Below, one piece after another: positions 9,917-20,644 of a stretch of DNA of 64,000 nt. The first letter of the stretch is position 1. Every line of letters starts with the position of its first letter. A program made the position numbers and the translations under genes. Source of the stretch: Aphrocallistes beatrix (lineage: Eukaryota > Porifera > Hexactinellida > Sceptrulophora > Aphrocallistidae). The notes below the pieces were generated by a model. The model searched no databases and had not been told where the DNA came from. It was given only the letters and a program-made list of their open reading frames with translations. Location of the stretch: the NCBI GenBank assembly GCA_963281255.1, contig OY725491.1:3162001-3226000 (forward strand), in the 5' to 3' direction.

Positions 9917-10982
9917 CATAGCCTACTCTAATAATGCCTCACAGTAGATTGAAAATCATGGACTAGGGATGAAGTAATAGCCGAATGGATTAATACACGA
10001 TTAGCCTAAAATCGTTAACCATGCAGAATAGGCATTAAGAATGTATTACCAACATATATAAACATGGTATCAAAGTACATATATCCGTTGGAAAAATTTC
10101 GAATAGTCATCATATCATTGCGCAACAGGTCATTCTAAGGACAATTTTAGCGATTTTCTAAGCAGTTTTAACCCTATTTCTAAATGGTATTAAGGTGTGA
10201 TTTTTGTGTAGAACCAAGATTAGTACGAGTTGATTTGAAAAATTTATAATTTTTAAATGGAATGTTGTTAAATTCCCGCGTTGCTATGGTAAAGCATTTT
10301 GGTTAGTTTGGGCCATTTCGTGCAAACTGTAGTAACTAGGTCTTCAAATTTGATCGTGTTTGATAGGCAATGGACTATTTCCTATTAGGTGATAATACAA
10401 TTTGAACTTCTAAATTCGACGAGTTTTGAGTTATGGGTTGATTTTAAGAATGTGACCAAAACACTAAATTGTCGCATAACTCTATAGTCTGTGAATTTAG
10501 AAGTTTAAATTGTATTATTACCTAATAGGAAATAGCCAATTGCCTATCAAATACGATCAGATTTGAAGATCTAGCTCTTACAGTTTGCAGGATATGGCTC
10601 AAACTGATCAAAATACTTTACCATAGCAACGTAGGAATGTAACAACATTCCATTAAAAATTATAAATTTTTCAAATCAACTCGTACTAATCTTAGTTCTA
10701 CACAAAAATTCTACCTTAATAACATTTAGAAGTAGGCTTAAAACAGCTTATAAAATTGGCAAAATAGTGCTTAAAATGACCTGTTGCGCAATGATATGAT
10801 GACTAATCGAAATTTTTACAACGGATATATATACTTTGATGCCATGTATATATATGCTAGTAATACATTCTTAATGCCTATTCTACATGGTTAACGATTT
10901 TAGGCTAATCGTGTATTAATCCATTCGGCTATTACCGCATCCTTGGTTATTTTACTGTGAGGCATTATTAGAGTAGGCTATG
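9917..10982. mobile_element. Foldback element, copy 1 (family F)
   Basis: Two arms of about 500 bases are near-perfect reverse complements, starting CATAGCCTACTCTAATAATG and ending with its inverse, meeting near 10440-10480. Flanks CCCCAAC (9910-9916) and CTCCAAC (10983-10989) look like a slightly diverged 7-bp or longer target duplication. No coding capacity. Other copies at 54269-55329 and 55331-56397; related halves at 22330 and 28075. Confidence 0.85.
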
Positions 10983-11092
10983 CTCCAACGTTATTTCTAA
11001 GTTCGATCTTAAGATCGATCTTAAGTCTTAAGATCGAAATTAAGACTTAAGATTGATCTTAGTGCTTAAGATCTTAGTGAATACGGCTGCAG

Positions 11093-12200
11093 AATTGATG
11101 ACTGATACAACTGATAGATTTCATGCTGCACATCTACACATAGGCGTCGGACCAACCCGGCCATCCGGCATGGGCCGGGCGGCCGTAATGAACTTCCCGG
11201 ACTATGCCCGGTTCTAACCGGTATCGTTGGTCTAGGGCTGGATAGGACCGGAGGGCTACCTGGCTGGGTCATTCCAAAAGTACTAGAACCGTATTCATGC
11301 AGTTAAACTACTGTATCCACAAAAAAATAGCAACTAACATCATGACGGACGACCGGAGAAATCAGAAAGGAGGAGCGGAAAAAGAGGAGAGAGAAGCTGG
11401 CCAATGAGGCCAAGAACAAAGAAGTCAATGATCAGATGCGTGCACTCAAAGCCCAATGCATGAAGAAGCCTGCGGCGAGGCGACTGTCTGACGCGGAGTA
11501 GGCTGCATTCGCTAGCGGAGGGGATGAAGTTCCACAGTATCGTCACTATCGTGGCCCCGGGGATCTGCAGCAGAGGACCCCGCCTCCCGAGTACAGCACC
11601 GTGGACGAAGCGTCCAATGAGGAAAAGCAGAACCTGCTCCGCCGCAGGGTGCAAAGGTGTTGACGAAACCGGCCCGCGGCAGCAAGTTCAACTACGCTTG
11701 GTGTGAGAAGTTTGCCTGGCTGTACTACGATGAAAAAAAGGGCAAGGAATTCTGCAAGTACTGCGTGAATGCCCATAAGATCACAGGCTCACTGAGGGAG
11801 TAGACAACTTCGCCCAGTTACCGGAAACAAGGGTACGTGAGCGAGCCACGACAAATCTTCCGGTCACGAGGAGGCACTGCACGCCAACGAGGTGAGGCCG
11901 AACGTCCACCACAAACTGCAGGAAACTGGTGTACTCGAGGCCGTCAGAGGTTGGCGCGCGCTGCTATTTCTGCTGGACATGGTGCAGGCCTTCGCCAGAA
12001 CATTCCGATGCGTGGCCACGAAGAAAACATGAAATGGTGGACGTCGAGAAGCCAGAAAACTCGTTTACACGTGTGGATATTCTAAACGAGATTTGTGAGC
12101 TGATCGGAATCTCATGATCGACCAAACCCCAGACGCCTCGGTAGTTGAGCAGACGGTTGCGTTGGTGCGAGTGGCGGACGAGCTGCTCACGCCTGAGAAG
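11093..12200 (+). pseudogene. GC-rich hAT relic with TTF-type zinc finger
   Basis: An early frame (11340-11510) is highly charged: RKEERKKREKLANEAKNK. After a stop and frame change, about 11655-11800 reads GSKFNYAWCEKFAWLYYDEK then FCKYCVNAHK. This W...F.WL.YD...FC..C pattern is the TTF-type zinc finger of ZMYM/KRBA2-like hAT proteins. Later fragments such as RVDILNEICELIGIS are compatible with the following transposase region. Heavily broken. The segment is clearly richer in G+C than everything around it, so it may be a different-age or foreign insertion. The first bases (11093-11140) may instead belong to the Harbinger fragment. Confidence 0.5.
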
Positions 12201-12224
12201 ACGTTTCACGAATATATATATAGC

Positions 12225-12286
12225 AGGTTCGAATGTATATATATATATATATATATGCACACATTATCGAGTTTTAATAGTAAGGA
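12225..12286 (-). mobile_element. Solo Helitron-like 5' terminus with TA microsatellite
   Basis: On the minus strand it begins TCCTTACTATTAAAACTCGA right after an A at 12287, as in the complete copies, and then runs into a (TA)n tract. Nothing further of the element is present. Confidence 0.65.
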
Positions 12287-12453
12287 TTAATTTTGAGTAG
12301 ATGATCATCAGTCGAAATAAATTAACTCTATATTCATTCTTATGTAATGGATTATACCTCGTGTGCTAGGAAAATGAATTATTCACAATTCTCTCAAAAT
12401 ATTCAGAGTTAGGATGGAGATTCATCATAAATGTATGTTACCAGATTGTTGGT

Positions 12454-12911
12454 TTGTACAAGGGTGGATATTCTCAAAGAGATTTCTCTAAAATAGTTTC
12501 TGTACCTAGAAGCACGATCCAATCGATTCTTAAAAGGTGGTTGGCCAACGTCACTACGGAAAATCATGCAAGAAGTGGAAGGCCGAAGAAGCTGACAGAC
12601 AGAAATTTGAGATTTCAGAGAACAACCATAAAGAAAATAGATGGTCTACTTTATCTACCATTACTGAGCAATTTAATGATGATGTACTAGCTCATGTGCG
12701 AATTTCTCCTAAGACAGCACTTCTCATATGGTCACCTCAAAGTCCGGACATGAATCCCATAGGGTCTCTTTGGGACATCCTCCAGAGACGTATCAATGCG
12801 AGTAGCAATCGTCCAAGGAATTTGAAAAATCTCAAAGGAGCTCTATTACAAAAATGGGACGAACTACCTTCGCAAACGCTTTGTAAACTGGTAGAAAGTT
12901 TACTCAAATGA
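12454..12911 (+). pseudogene. Tc1-like transposase with internal deletion
   Basis: The N-terminus contains GGYSQRDFSKIVSVPRSTIQ then LKRWLANVTTENHARSGRPK, a Tc1 HTH plus the GRPR-like linker. A frame change leads to WSTLSTITEQFNDD, then directly to WSPQSPDMNPIGSLWDILQ and KWDELPSQTLCKLVESL, the last catalytic segment and C-terminus. The middle, with the two catalytic Asp residues, is deleted, and the usual NPIE reads NPIG. A right terminal repeat appears downstream at about 13000-13034. Not functional. Confidence 0.8.
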
Positions 12912-12999
12912 CTTCAAGCTCTAAAGTTAGCTGGGGGATTACAAACATAGTACTAAGATTAGTTATTACACGGTGTGATAGCAGGACCGGATTTCGATA

Positions 13000-13034
13000 A
13001 AGATAGTGGACGAATACTTTTGGTCGGGCAGTGT
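13000..13034 (-). repeat. Probable right terminal repeat of the Tc1 relic
   Basis: Read inward it starts TACACTGCCCGACCAAAAGT and continues ATTCGTCCACTATC, a typical Tc1 end. The matching left end was not found. Confidence 0.55.
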
Positions 13035-14339
13035 ATGTATATGCATACGGTCCATACCAGGGTATTATACAGTCCTCCCTAGATACACTCCTAATCTTAA
13101 ACCCATAAATTTCTATACGCCTAAATCGATAAATAACATTATAATATAAGGTAAATTGGGTATTTTTCTGGATTTTCACGCTCCTAAATACTTTGCGGCT
13201 TAAAATTATACGCCTAAAGGAGCGTCTCGCGCTCCTAGATAATTCATTGGTCCATACGGTAACTCTCGTTTGTACGAACTTGGATAAGACGTACTTGTAA
13301 CAAAGCTACTGATGACAAATCATACCAAATTATCAAAATTGATTAGGCACCTCCCACCTATCAGTACTACCTGTCTACCTAAACCACCTTAATGCCTCCT
13401 GCCTTTTACCCGTTTGTTCTATGCGGCTCTACCTACTGAATCACTTCCAAAGTAACATTTTTCCATCACTAAACCATCTCAAGTGTATTGCGACAAATGC
13501 AGCCCAATTTACGAGTCTAAGCCGATCGAAACACAAAAAGAGGATGTGAACTACGCTTGAGTTAATCATTTTGTCTGCTTGTATGTTGAATCAATAAGAA
13601 CACTACTGTGGTACAAACTCGCGCGGCGCAAAATAGGGAGTACATTTGTGCGGCGATACCGCGACTAAAATGCTTGAACACTTAACTTGGAGTGACCATC
13701 TGGAGTTTGTCAAGGTTTCAATGAATTAATAATCACTCGACAGTGATACATCGATTCACTTGGGGAATCATCTGAGTTGAAACATCTATTCACTTGGGGA
13801 ACAATTTGAGTTGAGGCTTGTCTGGTGAATTGACTGTAAATTGACACAACAATACAAACTTTACTCTAAAGTTGGAATATATCAACTCGCTGTTCAAATA
13901 AAATTCGTCAAAACTATGGTACATTCCATCTATACATTAAGAAAAACAGACACATAGTGGACGAACATATGGAGAGGAAAGGAATGGCATTTTCAATTTT
14001 TTTTCATTTTCATTCTTATTGATTTGTCAAATATGTATACTTGTACATTCTGCATATTCCTAATAATATTAATTGTAATATCAATAATCTTACTACTTTG
14101 ATATCTTTACAATCAATGTTTATATTTACTCAATAAATAATAAAATTTGACTCTTACATTGTTCACAGGAATTACACAGGAATTGATCGTTTATGAGCTC
14201 ATAATGAATCAGTAGGGATAATTAGTCATTGAACCACACTAGGCCTTATATTATATTAATTCGGGGGAGTTAAAATCACACAGTAGCAGATATCCATATA
14301 CTATTTCAATGAGTTAAAATCACATAATCGCAGATATCC
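13035..14339. other. 1.3 kb without assignable features
   Basis: A pogo-like CAGTCCTCCCTAGATA follows TA at 13068, but no partner end was found. A short direct repeat of GAGTTAAAATCACA...GCAGATATCCAT occurs at about 14267 and 14312. Two lines near 13740-13810 repeat TTCACTTGGGGAA. No coding sequence is supported. Confidence 0.4.
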
Positions 14340-14438
14340 ATCTAGCCCTCCCATTTAGGCGGTACGCTTCTTCTCCTTTCCTTGATCGTAGCTGCATCCC
14401 CTGTTTCAATGGCATGCTCGCATATGTTTGTCCTAGAG
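14340..14438 (-). pseudogene. Ty3/gypsy protease-RT linker, part beyond the hAT insertion
   Basis: The minus strand reads CEHAIETGDAATIKERRRS, the pattern just upstream of gypsy reverse transcriptase (h-x-I-x-T-G...PIK). It is the continuation of the fragment at 17051-18060, separated by the hAT element. The retroelement stops at about 14340. Confidence 0.65.
14431..14438. repeat. hAT target-site duplication, left copy
   Basis: TCCTAGAG, identical to 17051-17058. Confidence 0.9.
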
Positions 14439-14611
14439 CAGGGGTGGGCAAACTACGGCCTTCTTCCGATTTTTAACCGGCCTCGCTTGAAGTCAATAGG
14501 AGTGCACATTTTTCGTAGTTTAACTTATCTATATGTTTTAAAGAAGACCCATTTCTCATAATAATTTATCAAAATCATATATTTTGTTGTCTTTCTTTCT
14601 AGTACTTTGAT

Positions 14612-16330
14612 ATGGCGTCAATATCTAAGAAAAGAAAAGTTGATAAAGAGTTCGGTATTTTCACTGAAGAGTGGCGAGGTAGATACTTTTTTACAGAAGT
14701 CATTGGCAGATGCGTCTGTTTGTTTTGCAAAGACACTGTGGCAGTATGCAAGGAGTATAATGTCAGACGTTACTATGACACACAGCATGTGAAAACCCAC
14801 AAAAAATTGTCCGAGTCAGAGAAGAAAGCAGTTGCTGTGAAGATGTCTGAAGCTTTGCTCAAGGAGCAATATCAGTGATGGAGCAAAAAGAGCTAGCTTT
14901 GTAATAGCTCATAAAATTGCTCTGGAAAGTAAAGCCTTAAATGAGGGAGAGTTTGTGAAGGACTGCCTCCTCACATGTTCCGATATTCTCTGTCCTAAAG
15001 AGACGAAAACATTTGACAATGTGAGTCTTTCCAGAAGGACAATAACCCGTAGAGTAGAAGAAATCACAACAGATTTGCATAATCAATTCAAAGATGAATG
15101 TACAGACTGTGTTGGCTTCTCTTTGGCCCTTGATGAAAGCAATGATATAAAAGACACTGCTCAACTGCTAATCTTTATACGGACCATTGATTCAAACTTC
15201 AGAATATCTGAAGAGCTTGCATCAATGGAGCCTATGAAAGGTACAACCACTGGTGAAGATTTGTTAAAAGCAGTCAATGAGTGAATAGGAAAACTGAATA
15301 TTTCGCCGAATAAGCTGGAGAGCGAGACAACAGATGGTAGCCCCAATCTAACTGGGGAAAACATATAGGACTCCTTAAGAAGCTTCAGGATCAACTCCAT
15401 ACCAAGAATCCGGATCATAATCTGATATTTCTGCACTGTATCATCCATCAACATGCTTTATGCAAGGGAGTTCTTGGTTTGGTGAATGTCACTGATGTGG
15501 TGACAAAGCTTATCAATTGCATAAAAGCGCGAGGCCTAAATCATAGGCAATTTCAAGCTTTACTACAAGATATGGAAGCCCCATATGTGGATGTCCCCTA
15601 TCATACGAAAGTAAGATGGCTGAGTCTGGGTAAAGTTCTCAAAAGAGTTTGGAATGAAAAGAAGAAATCTGCCTCTTTCTGGCCTTTAAAAAAAGGAGTC
15701 ATATTTTTCATAGCTACATGATCATGATTGGATGTCTGACTTTGCTTTTGCAGGAGATGTCATGGATTATATGACGAACATGTAAGCAAAAGGTGGAGGC
15801 CTTCAAAACCAAATTGCTGCTCATTTATGAAGGAATGAAGAATGGAGATTGTAATCATATGCCCACACTTAAACAAACAGCTGTTTGTCATAATAAGCTG
15901 GAATACTATGCGTCCAAGCTACAAGATCTGTATAAAGAATTCTCAGAGATTTCGAGATTTCGATCTTCTGAAAGTCGATATGTCCGTCGTTTCTAGGCCT
16001 TTTTCAGTCGAAGTGAAGAAAATACCAACTCATCTTCAAATGGAAATTATAGACTTGCAGAGTGACGATTTACTCAAGGATAATTTTCAGGAAATGTCGA
16101 TGGCACTTTTCCACACATAAATTATCTGGCTCTCAAGGTTTTTGTTCTGTTTGGGTTCAACTTATGTATGTGAGCAAGCATTCTCCAGAATGGAGTTCAT
16201 TAAAAATAAGTCAAGATCTGTATTGACAGATGAACACCTTTCTCAGCATATGCGTATTGTTACTTCAGCCAGAGAACCAAATTTTGACAAACTAGTAAAA
16301 ATGCAGGATCAACTGCACAAGTCTCATTAA
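14612..16330 (+). pseudogene. hAT transposase, GTF2IRD2/ZBED-like, decayed
   Basis: It starts at ATG 14612 with KKRKVDKEFGIFTEEWRG and CVCLFCKDTVAV...HVKTHKK, a zinc finger of the BED/ZBED-like type. Frame changes follow near 14870 and 15280. Recognisable core pieces include VGFSLALDESNDIKDTAQL, DSLRS near a decayed D-G-x-P-x-M-T segment, HCIIHQHALCKGVLGL, YHTKVRWLSLGKVL and, at the C-terminus, STYVCEQAFSRMEFIKNKSR followed by LTDEHLSQHMRI, the hAT dimerisation motif. It would cut and paste its own element in the nucleus. At least five frame breaks or stops make it inactive. Confidence 0.85.
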
Positions 16331-16346
16331 TTCTTGAAAATCCTAA

Positions 16347-16882
16347 TCCTTACTATTAAAAATCGATGATTGTATATATATATATATATCTGTAACGAAT
16401 TGATTGAAGAAACTGCCGGGCGCAGAAGGCTCATTTTTGGCATGTGGGAGTCTTTTGGCTATGGCTCCAGTAAGTTCTGAGTTCAGAGCAAAATGTCGAC
16501 TCATCATGGAATTATGACGTCATTGTCACATTTTTAAAAGTTAAGCAACACAGTTATTCGGGCATAATTCAGCCATTATAGGAGATAGAAGGCTGAAATT
16601 TTAATAGAATCTGTATACTAACATGTCTCACATATGATGCGACTATCATCAAAAAATGATGACATCACTTTGTTATGACGTCATCATTACTCATCAAAAT
16701 TTTTAAATTCACAAATTTGGTGATTTTTCGAGTGATATCGATTAGCACAGTAGAACAGACATATTTAGAGATGTTATCTCCCTTATAGTTAACCAATGTG
16801 ACTCCAGGCGACCGAAGGGAGCCTCCGGCGGATACGAAGTGTCCGCCATCCGCGCAGCGCAAGCAAGCGCGAAGCGCGCTTG
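16347..16882 (+). mobile_element. Full-length Helitron-like non-autonomous copy (536 bp)
   Basis: It begins TCCTTACTATTAAAAATCGA after an A and ends in a perfect 8-bp stem hairpin CAAGCGCG-AAG-CGCGCTTG followed by T. There is no terminal inverted repeat and no TSD, as expected for Helitron insertion between A and T. Inserted in the 3' part of the hAT element, after its transposase stop. Confidence 0.85.
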
Positions 16883-17050
16883 TATGTAATAAACAGGGAT
16901 TATACTTGTGTGTAATATTTGATTTCTACCAATTCATGTTCTAGAAAATTAAAACAAAAATGTGTCAAAGTGCGGAATATACTCTCTGGCCCGCAGCTCT
17001 ATGAAATCTAGCAATTTTGGCTCGCAGCCGTAAAAGTTTGCCCACCCATG

Positions 17051-17058
17051 TCCTAGAG
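17051..17058. repeat. hAT target-site duplication, right copy
   Basis: TCCTAGAG, identical to 14431-14438. Confidence 0.9.
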
Positions 17059-18060
17059 GGTAGTTTTGGATCGATCACAAAGAAATCTTCATTCTCCATT
17101 ACCAGCAGGGATAGACGCTTAAGCTGTTCCTTATTCAAATCAGGACAAACTTTAAATTCCCTCGCATTTTGTACCCAAACAACGCTGTTCCACCCGTTTT
17201 CTTCGATTCAAACGGTACCCATGTGTCTCCACCCATTCGTATACGCCGGAATACTTTGCTCGGCTCGAGTGCAACGTGCTTGCAATCTCAACGAGTCAAC
17301 GGTTTTCTTGTCGACTACAGACTGCCTCGCTCCAGTATCTAGCATTGCAAATATCTCGCGCCCCGCCATGCTTACTCGTATGGTTACGGAATTCTCTCCT
17401 AGTCCTCCTTCACATCTCAACACACCATTCTTACCCTCCCCTTTCAGTCCTCGTTGCCAACGTAGGCTTTCTTTCTCATTCCAACACTCACTAGCATAGT
17501 GTCTTGCTTCACCAGCGGTGGGACTTCCTTTCAGAGCATTGCCTTTTCCAATGACCTGGCTTTCCACACGCGAAACATTCGCACCTCGTTTTCCCTATTC
17601 CGCGTGTAGGATATCGCCCTCTTCTCATTTCCCTTACACCCCTCGAAGTTCACCTGACCACATGGACTTTCTCCTAGCCCTCTTCTTCAGCAGAATCCTT
17701 GGACTCACAGTCGTCCCGCCTTGCATTTCCTCTGCTGTCCCATTGGTAACCTGTAAGACATCGGTTTTTCTCCAACCTCTTTCTGTCGGAATCCCCCTTT
17801 CAACTAGAAGTAATCTCACTTTAATCATGAACTCGGTATTCTGATCGGACAGTTCCTCTTTATTCGCAGTCCACACTTTACATGATGCTTGAACCTCATC
17901 AGGTCGCTGTGTAATCAGGCTGACGGCAGCTTGCTGAGCTAAATGCCTGGCACGCTTTTCTACTCATAGTACACGGATCCAAAAATCATCTACAAACTCC
18001 TCGCAGGTCCACTCCATTCCAAGTACTATTTCTTGTTGTATATCAGGTAGTATATTAAAC
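17051..18060 (-). pseudogene. Ty3/gypsy gag-protease remnant
   Basis: Minus-strand domains in order: a gag tail (RHLAQQAAVSLITQRPDEVQ, about 17890-17960), a zinc knuckle CFACGKPGHWKRQC near 17540-17580, an aspartic protease with AMLDTGARQSVVDKK near 17310-17350, and the linker KEQLKRLSLLVMENEDFF near 17080-17135. It then meets the hAT TSD; the next part lies at 14340-14438. Frame breaks occur between gag and protease. No LTR was found. This is one end of a separate gypsy copy from the pol remnant at 6790. Confidence 0.8.
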
Positions 18061-18463
18061 AAAACATATAAACAAAAATGTCTTTAAATATTGTAACATG
18101 AAAAGCTCTCTCAAACAAAATATAAACACTGGATATAAGTACAATAAATTAAACTATATCGACGTTAAAATTTCTGCGCCATTTGGTGTTACGAAAATAA
18201 ATGGTGTCATCTCATAAAAAAATGGAACAACCTAATTACTTGCTAAATGCAAAGTTCAATTTTGATGCAAGATTTAGGGAATCCAGAAAGACTGGAGTGG
18301 TACAAACACTGCTGGACAGGCAGAAAAAAAACCGAGGATAGGCAAATTCTCTCAGTAGATATTTTTTAATTTTTTAATTATATAGCTTATATATTCTTCT
18401 AGTAGGAACAATTCAGTTTGATAGAATCGATTGATTAATTTCCAAGTTACGCTTTCCTAAAGA
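18061..18463. other. AT-rich spacer with a mariner-like end
   Basis: At 18213-18236 the minus strand reads ATTAGGTTGTTCCATTTTTT, a mariner-type terminal repeat facing left. No transposase to match it lies upstream. Confidence 0.4.
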
Positions 18464-19540
18464 TTGACTATAGTAACCACAGAAGAATTAATGGCTTCTA
18501 AATCGAGCGAAATTTTACTTGAGCAGAGAGCCTACATCAAAATTCGCTCATTACTCAGCGATACTCAAAGGAATATCCACCAAGACTTGGTTACTGTATT
18601 TGGAGAAGAGGCCTGTTCGGAATCGACGGTTAAAAAGTGGAGTCTTCGTTTTCGTGGAGGTAGGGAGTCGATAGAAGATGACCCTCGGATGGGACAACCC
18701 GTTGCTGCTACTACCCCCAACAATATTGCTCTAGAAGCTGAAATGTGTGATTCTGATCAGCATATTAAAGTAGAACAGTTAGCTGGCACCCTGGACTTGT
18801 CAACGGGAAGTGTTCATACTATTCTGCCAAAGCATCTTGGTATGTCAAAGGTTTGTTCACGTTGGGTGCCACATTTCTTAACAAAGGCTCAAAAGGAGAA
18901 CCGATTGAGAATGGCCAAAAACTTGTTTGAAAAATATGAGTATTGCGATGAGAGGCGATTATCTGAAATATGTACCGGGGATGAAATTTGGATAAGATAT
19001 TCAGAACCTCCACGCAAGCAACATATTAAGGTATGGGTGGCAAAGGGAAGTGCTCCTCCAGGATTACCGAGACCCGATCGCTGGGCCCCCAGGGTTATTT
19101 ACAAGATTTTTTTGATGCGTATGGTCCAGTGTGCCAAATCTGAGCCCCAAAGGGGCAAACAATTACTGGCAACATCTACGCAACAATTGTTCTTCCAGAG
19201 ATCCAAAAACATTATTTTAAGCGTCGACCAGGCACCGAACTCAAACGAATCAGACTTTTGCACGATAATGCCAGACCACACAAATCTGCAGGTGAAGGAA
19301 ACAATTGCTTCTATGAGTCTTGAGGAATTAGAACATCCACCATATAGTCCTGACCGACTTTTGGCTCCTCGATGGGCTCAAAAGACATCTAGCTGGATCA
19401 GTTTTTGAGGAAGATGCGCAAAAAGGGCAATTCGTCTATATCTTAGAGACATCCCCCGAGAGGAGTATACGAATACTTTTTTTAAGTGGGTTGAACGTTT
19501 AAAGCTAGTAATTGAGCAGAAAGGAGATTACTTTTAACAT
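18464..19540 (+). pseudogene. Mariner transposase (SETMAR-like), frameshifted
   Basis: A long frame (18464-19408) carries the N-terminal HTHs (SESTVKKWSLRFRGGRESIE, DDPRMGQPV), VCSRWVPHFLTKAQKENR, and the first catalytic Asp in TGDEIWIRY. Beyond about 19080 the correct frame shifts: ELKRIRLLHDNARPHKSAG, with the second Asp, is read in another frame, as is the DFWLLDGLKRHLAG segment with the third Asp after HPPYSPD. This is the D,D34D mariner plan. Two or more frameshifts disable it. A right terminal repeat may be TTAGGGCATTCAATTAGTTC near 19580-19620 on the minus strand; no left partner was found. Confidence 0.85.
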
Positions 19541-19616
19541 TTAATGTAGTTTTTGATTCTTAGGTTTCCAAATAATAAAAATAATTGCAGGGTTACGAAC
19601 TAATTGAATGCCCTAA

Positions 19617-19895
19617 GTAAATTTTATTTGAAGTCTGATATCAATCAAGGTAGTATCAATGTTCGATAGAAGTAAGTTTGAACAACATTTATGGAGTAAT
19701 TAGTTAAATTCGAATCAATTATAATAATTAAGAAACCTCCCTAGGTTGCGTTCGGTCTTAAGTTCGTCTTAAGATCGAGCTAAAAAATTAGTGAATACCA
19801 ATCTTAGTGAATAGGAATTAAAATCGAACTTAAAACTTATGCACTAAGATCGATCTTAAGTTCGATCTTAAGTTCTTATTGAATACGACCCCTGG
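19617..19895 (-). mobile_element. Partial copy of the CTTAAG-ended TIR element (family G)
   Basis: Inverse of about 8934-9190: it shares CATAAATGTTGTTCAAACTT, the CTTAAG-type motif cluster and an end reading GTCGTATTCAATAAGAAC. The remainder of the element is absent. Confidence 0.8.
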
Positions 19896-19909
19896 TATAG
19901 CTGACGATG

Positions 19910-20607
19910 AAATAATCTAAATATCAATATGTCCCTGAGAAATATTACGATGTCCTTTAAAATAGTTTCTAAGTAGTGATAATTGTACCATTAGAAGAGA
20001 GCAATTAATATCATCATCACATAAAGTTCTATAACAACTCTTGTTCTGCACTAGATCGCGACAATTAGCAGCTTTTAAGAAGAATCTTTGAATATATCGT
20101 AAATTTGATACTCTGGTTGACAAAAGCGTTCTTTAATACAACAAGTCGAATGAGATATCAGGTCTTCATTATTATTTTCAATAATGTAACTGTGTGGGAT
20201 CTTTGATATTCTTGGTAATTTGGGATCTTCGATAGAATTTTCTTTTTCAATCTGGTTTACTTTTTTTCGAAAAACAATCAAACAATTCTTCAGTTCTAAT
20301 GCTTTCTAGAATATTGCATGTTAACTCAGCAATATTATTTCTGGAGCAATTCCAGATTTTAATTTCTCAAACATTGATCACGACGTGGTGAACATTTGAG
20401 AAGTTTTGAGATTTCACCATTGTACAATGCATTTCGTAATATTTTATTTTTCTTCATGGCGTCAGGAATAGCAAGTTTTAAGGGATCCCCGTTGCAATGT
20501 CTATATATTGCACGTTTTTCAACAGAAGCTAACTGGGTTGCAACTCCCTTTTTGGAACCAGCCATGTTGGCTGTTCCATCGTAACACTGTCGTTCACATA
20601 AACTCAT
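19910..20607 (-). pseudogene. hAT transposase fragment, ZMYM1-like
   Basis: It reads CYDGTANMAGSKKGVATQLA and RAIYRHCNGDPLKLA (normally H-C-x-x-H-x-L-N-L), then LLKCSPRRDQC, DPKLPRISKIPHSY and ERFCQPEYQIY in neighbouring frames. These are successive blocks of the DUF4371/ZMYM1-type hAT domain between the catalytic Asp residues. The N-terminus, including the TTF zinc finger, and the C-terminal dimerisation region are missing. Several frame changes. Upstream it meets a TTAA-flanked repeat. Confidence 0.75.
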
Positions 20608-20644
20608 TGAATTACCTATACATAAAAATACGTCAGTTAGTACT

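Larger units (their letters stand above)
8931..11089. mobile_element. TIR element with CTTAAG-rich ends (family G)
   Basis: Ends begin CGGCCGTATTCACTAAGA and finish TCTTAGTGAATACGGCTG, each followed inward by repeated CTTAAGATCGATCTTAAG-type motifs. CAG flanks both sides (8928-8930, 11090-11092), suggesting a 3-bp target duplication as in PIF/Harbinger. A second partial copy lies at 19617-19895. A small spliced ORF sits at 9432-9717 and a foldback element at 9917-10982 is nested inside, so the unit was about 1.1 kb before that insertion. Confidence 0.65.
14439..17050 (+). mobile_element. hAT element, complete ends, 8-bp TSD
   Basis: The left end CAGGGGTGGGCAAACTACGG matches the inverse of the right end (CATGGGTGGGCAAACTTTTA). 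Both sides are flanked by the 8-bp TCCTAGAG. The end type and subterminal GGCCCGC...TTTGGCTCGC resemble the Charlie/GTF2IRD2-like hAT group. The 2612-bp length includes a 536-bp nested Helitron-like copy. Confidence 0.92.

Noticed and set aside
17017-17499. 160-codon plus-strand frame
   Set aside because: It lies antisense to the gypsy protease and crosses the hAT boundary; the minus strand has the zinc knuckle and DTGA motif.
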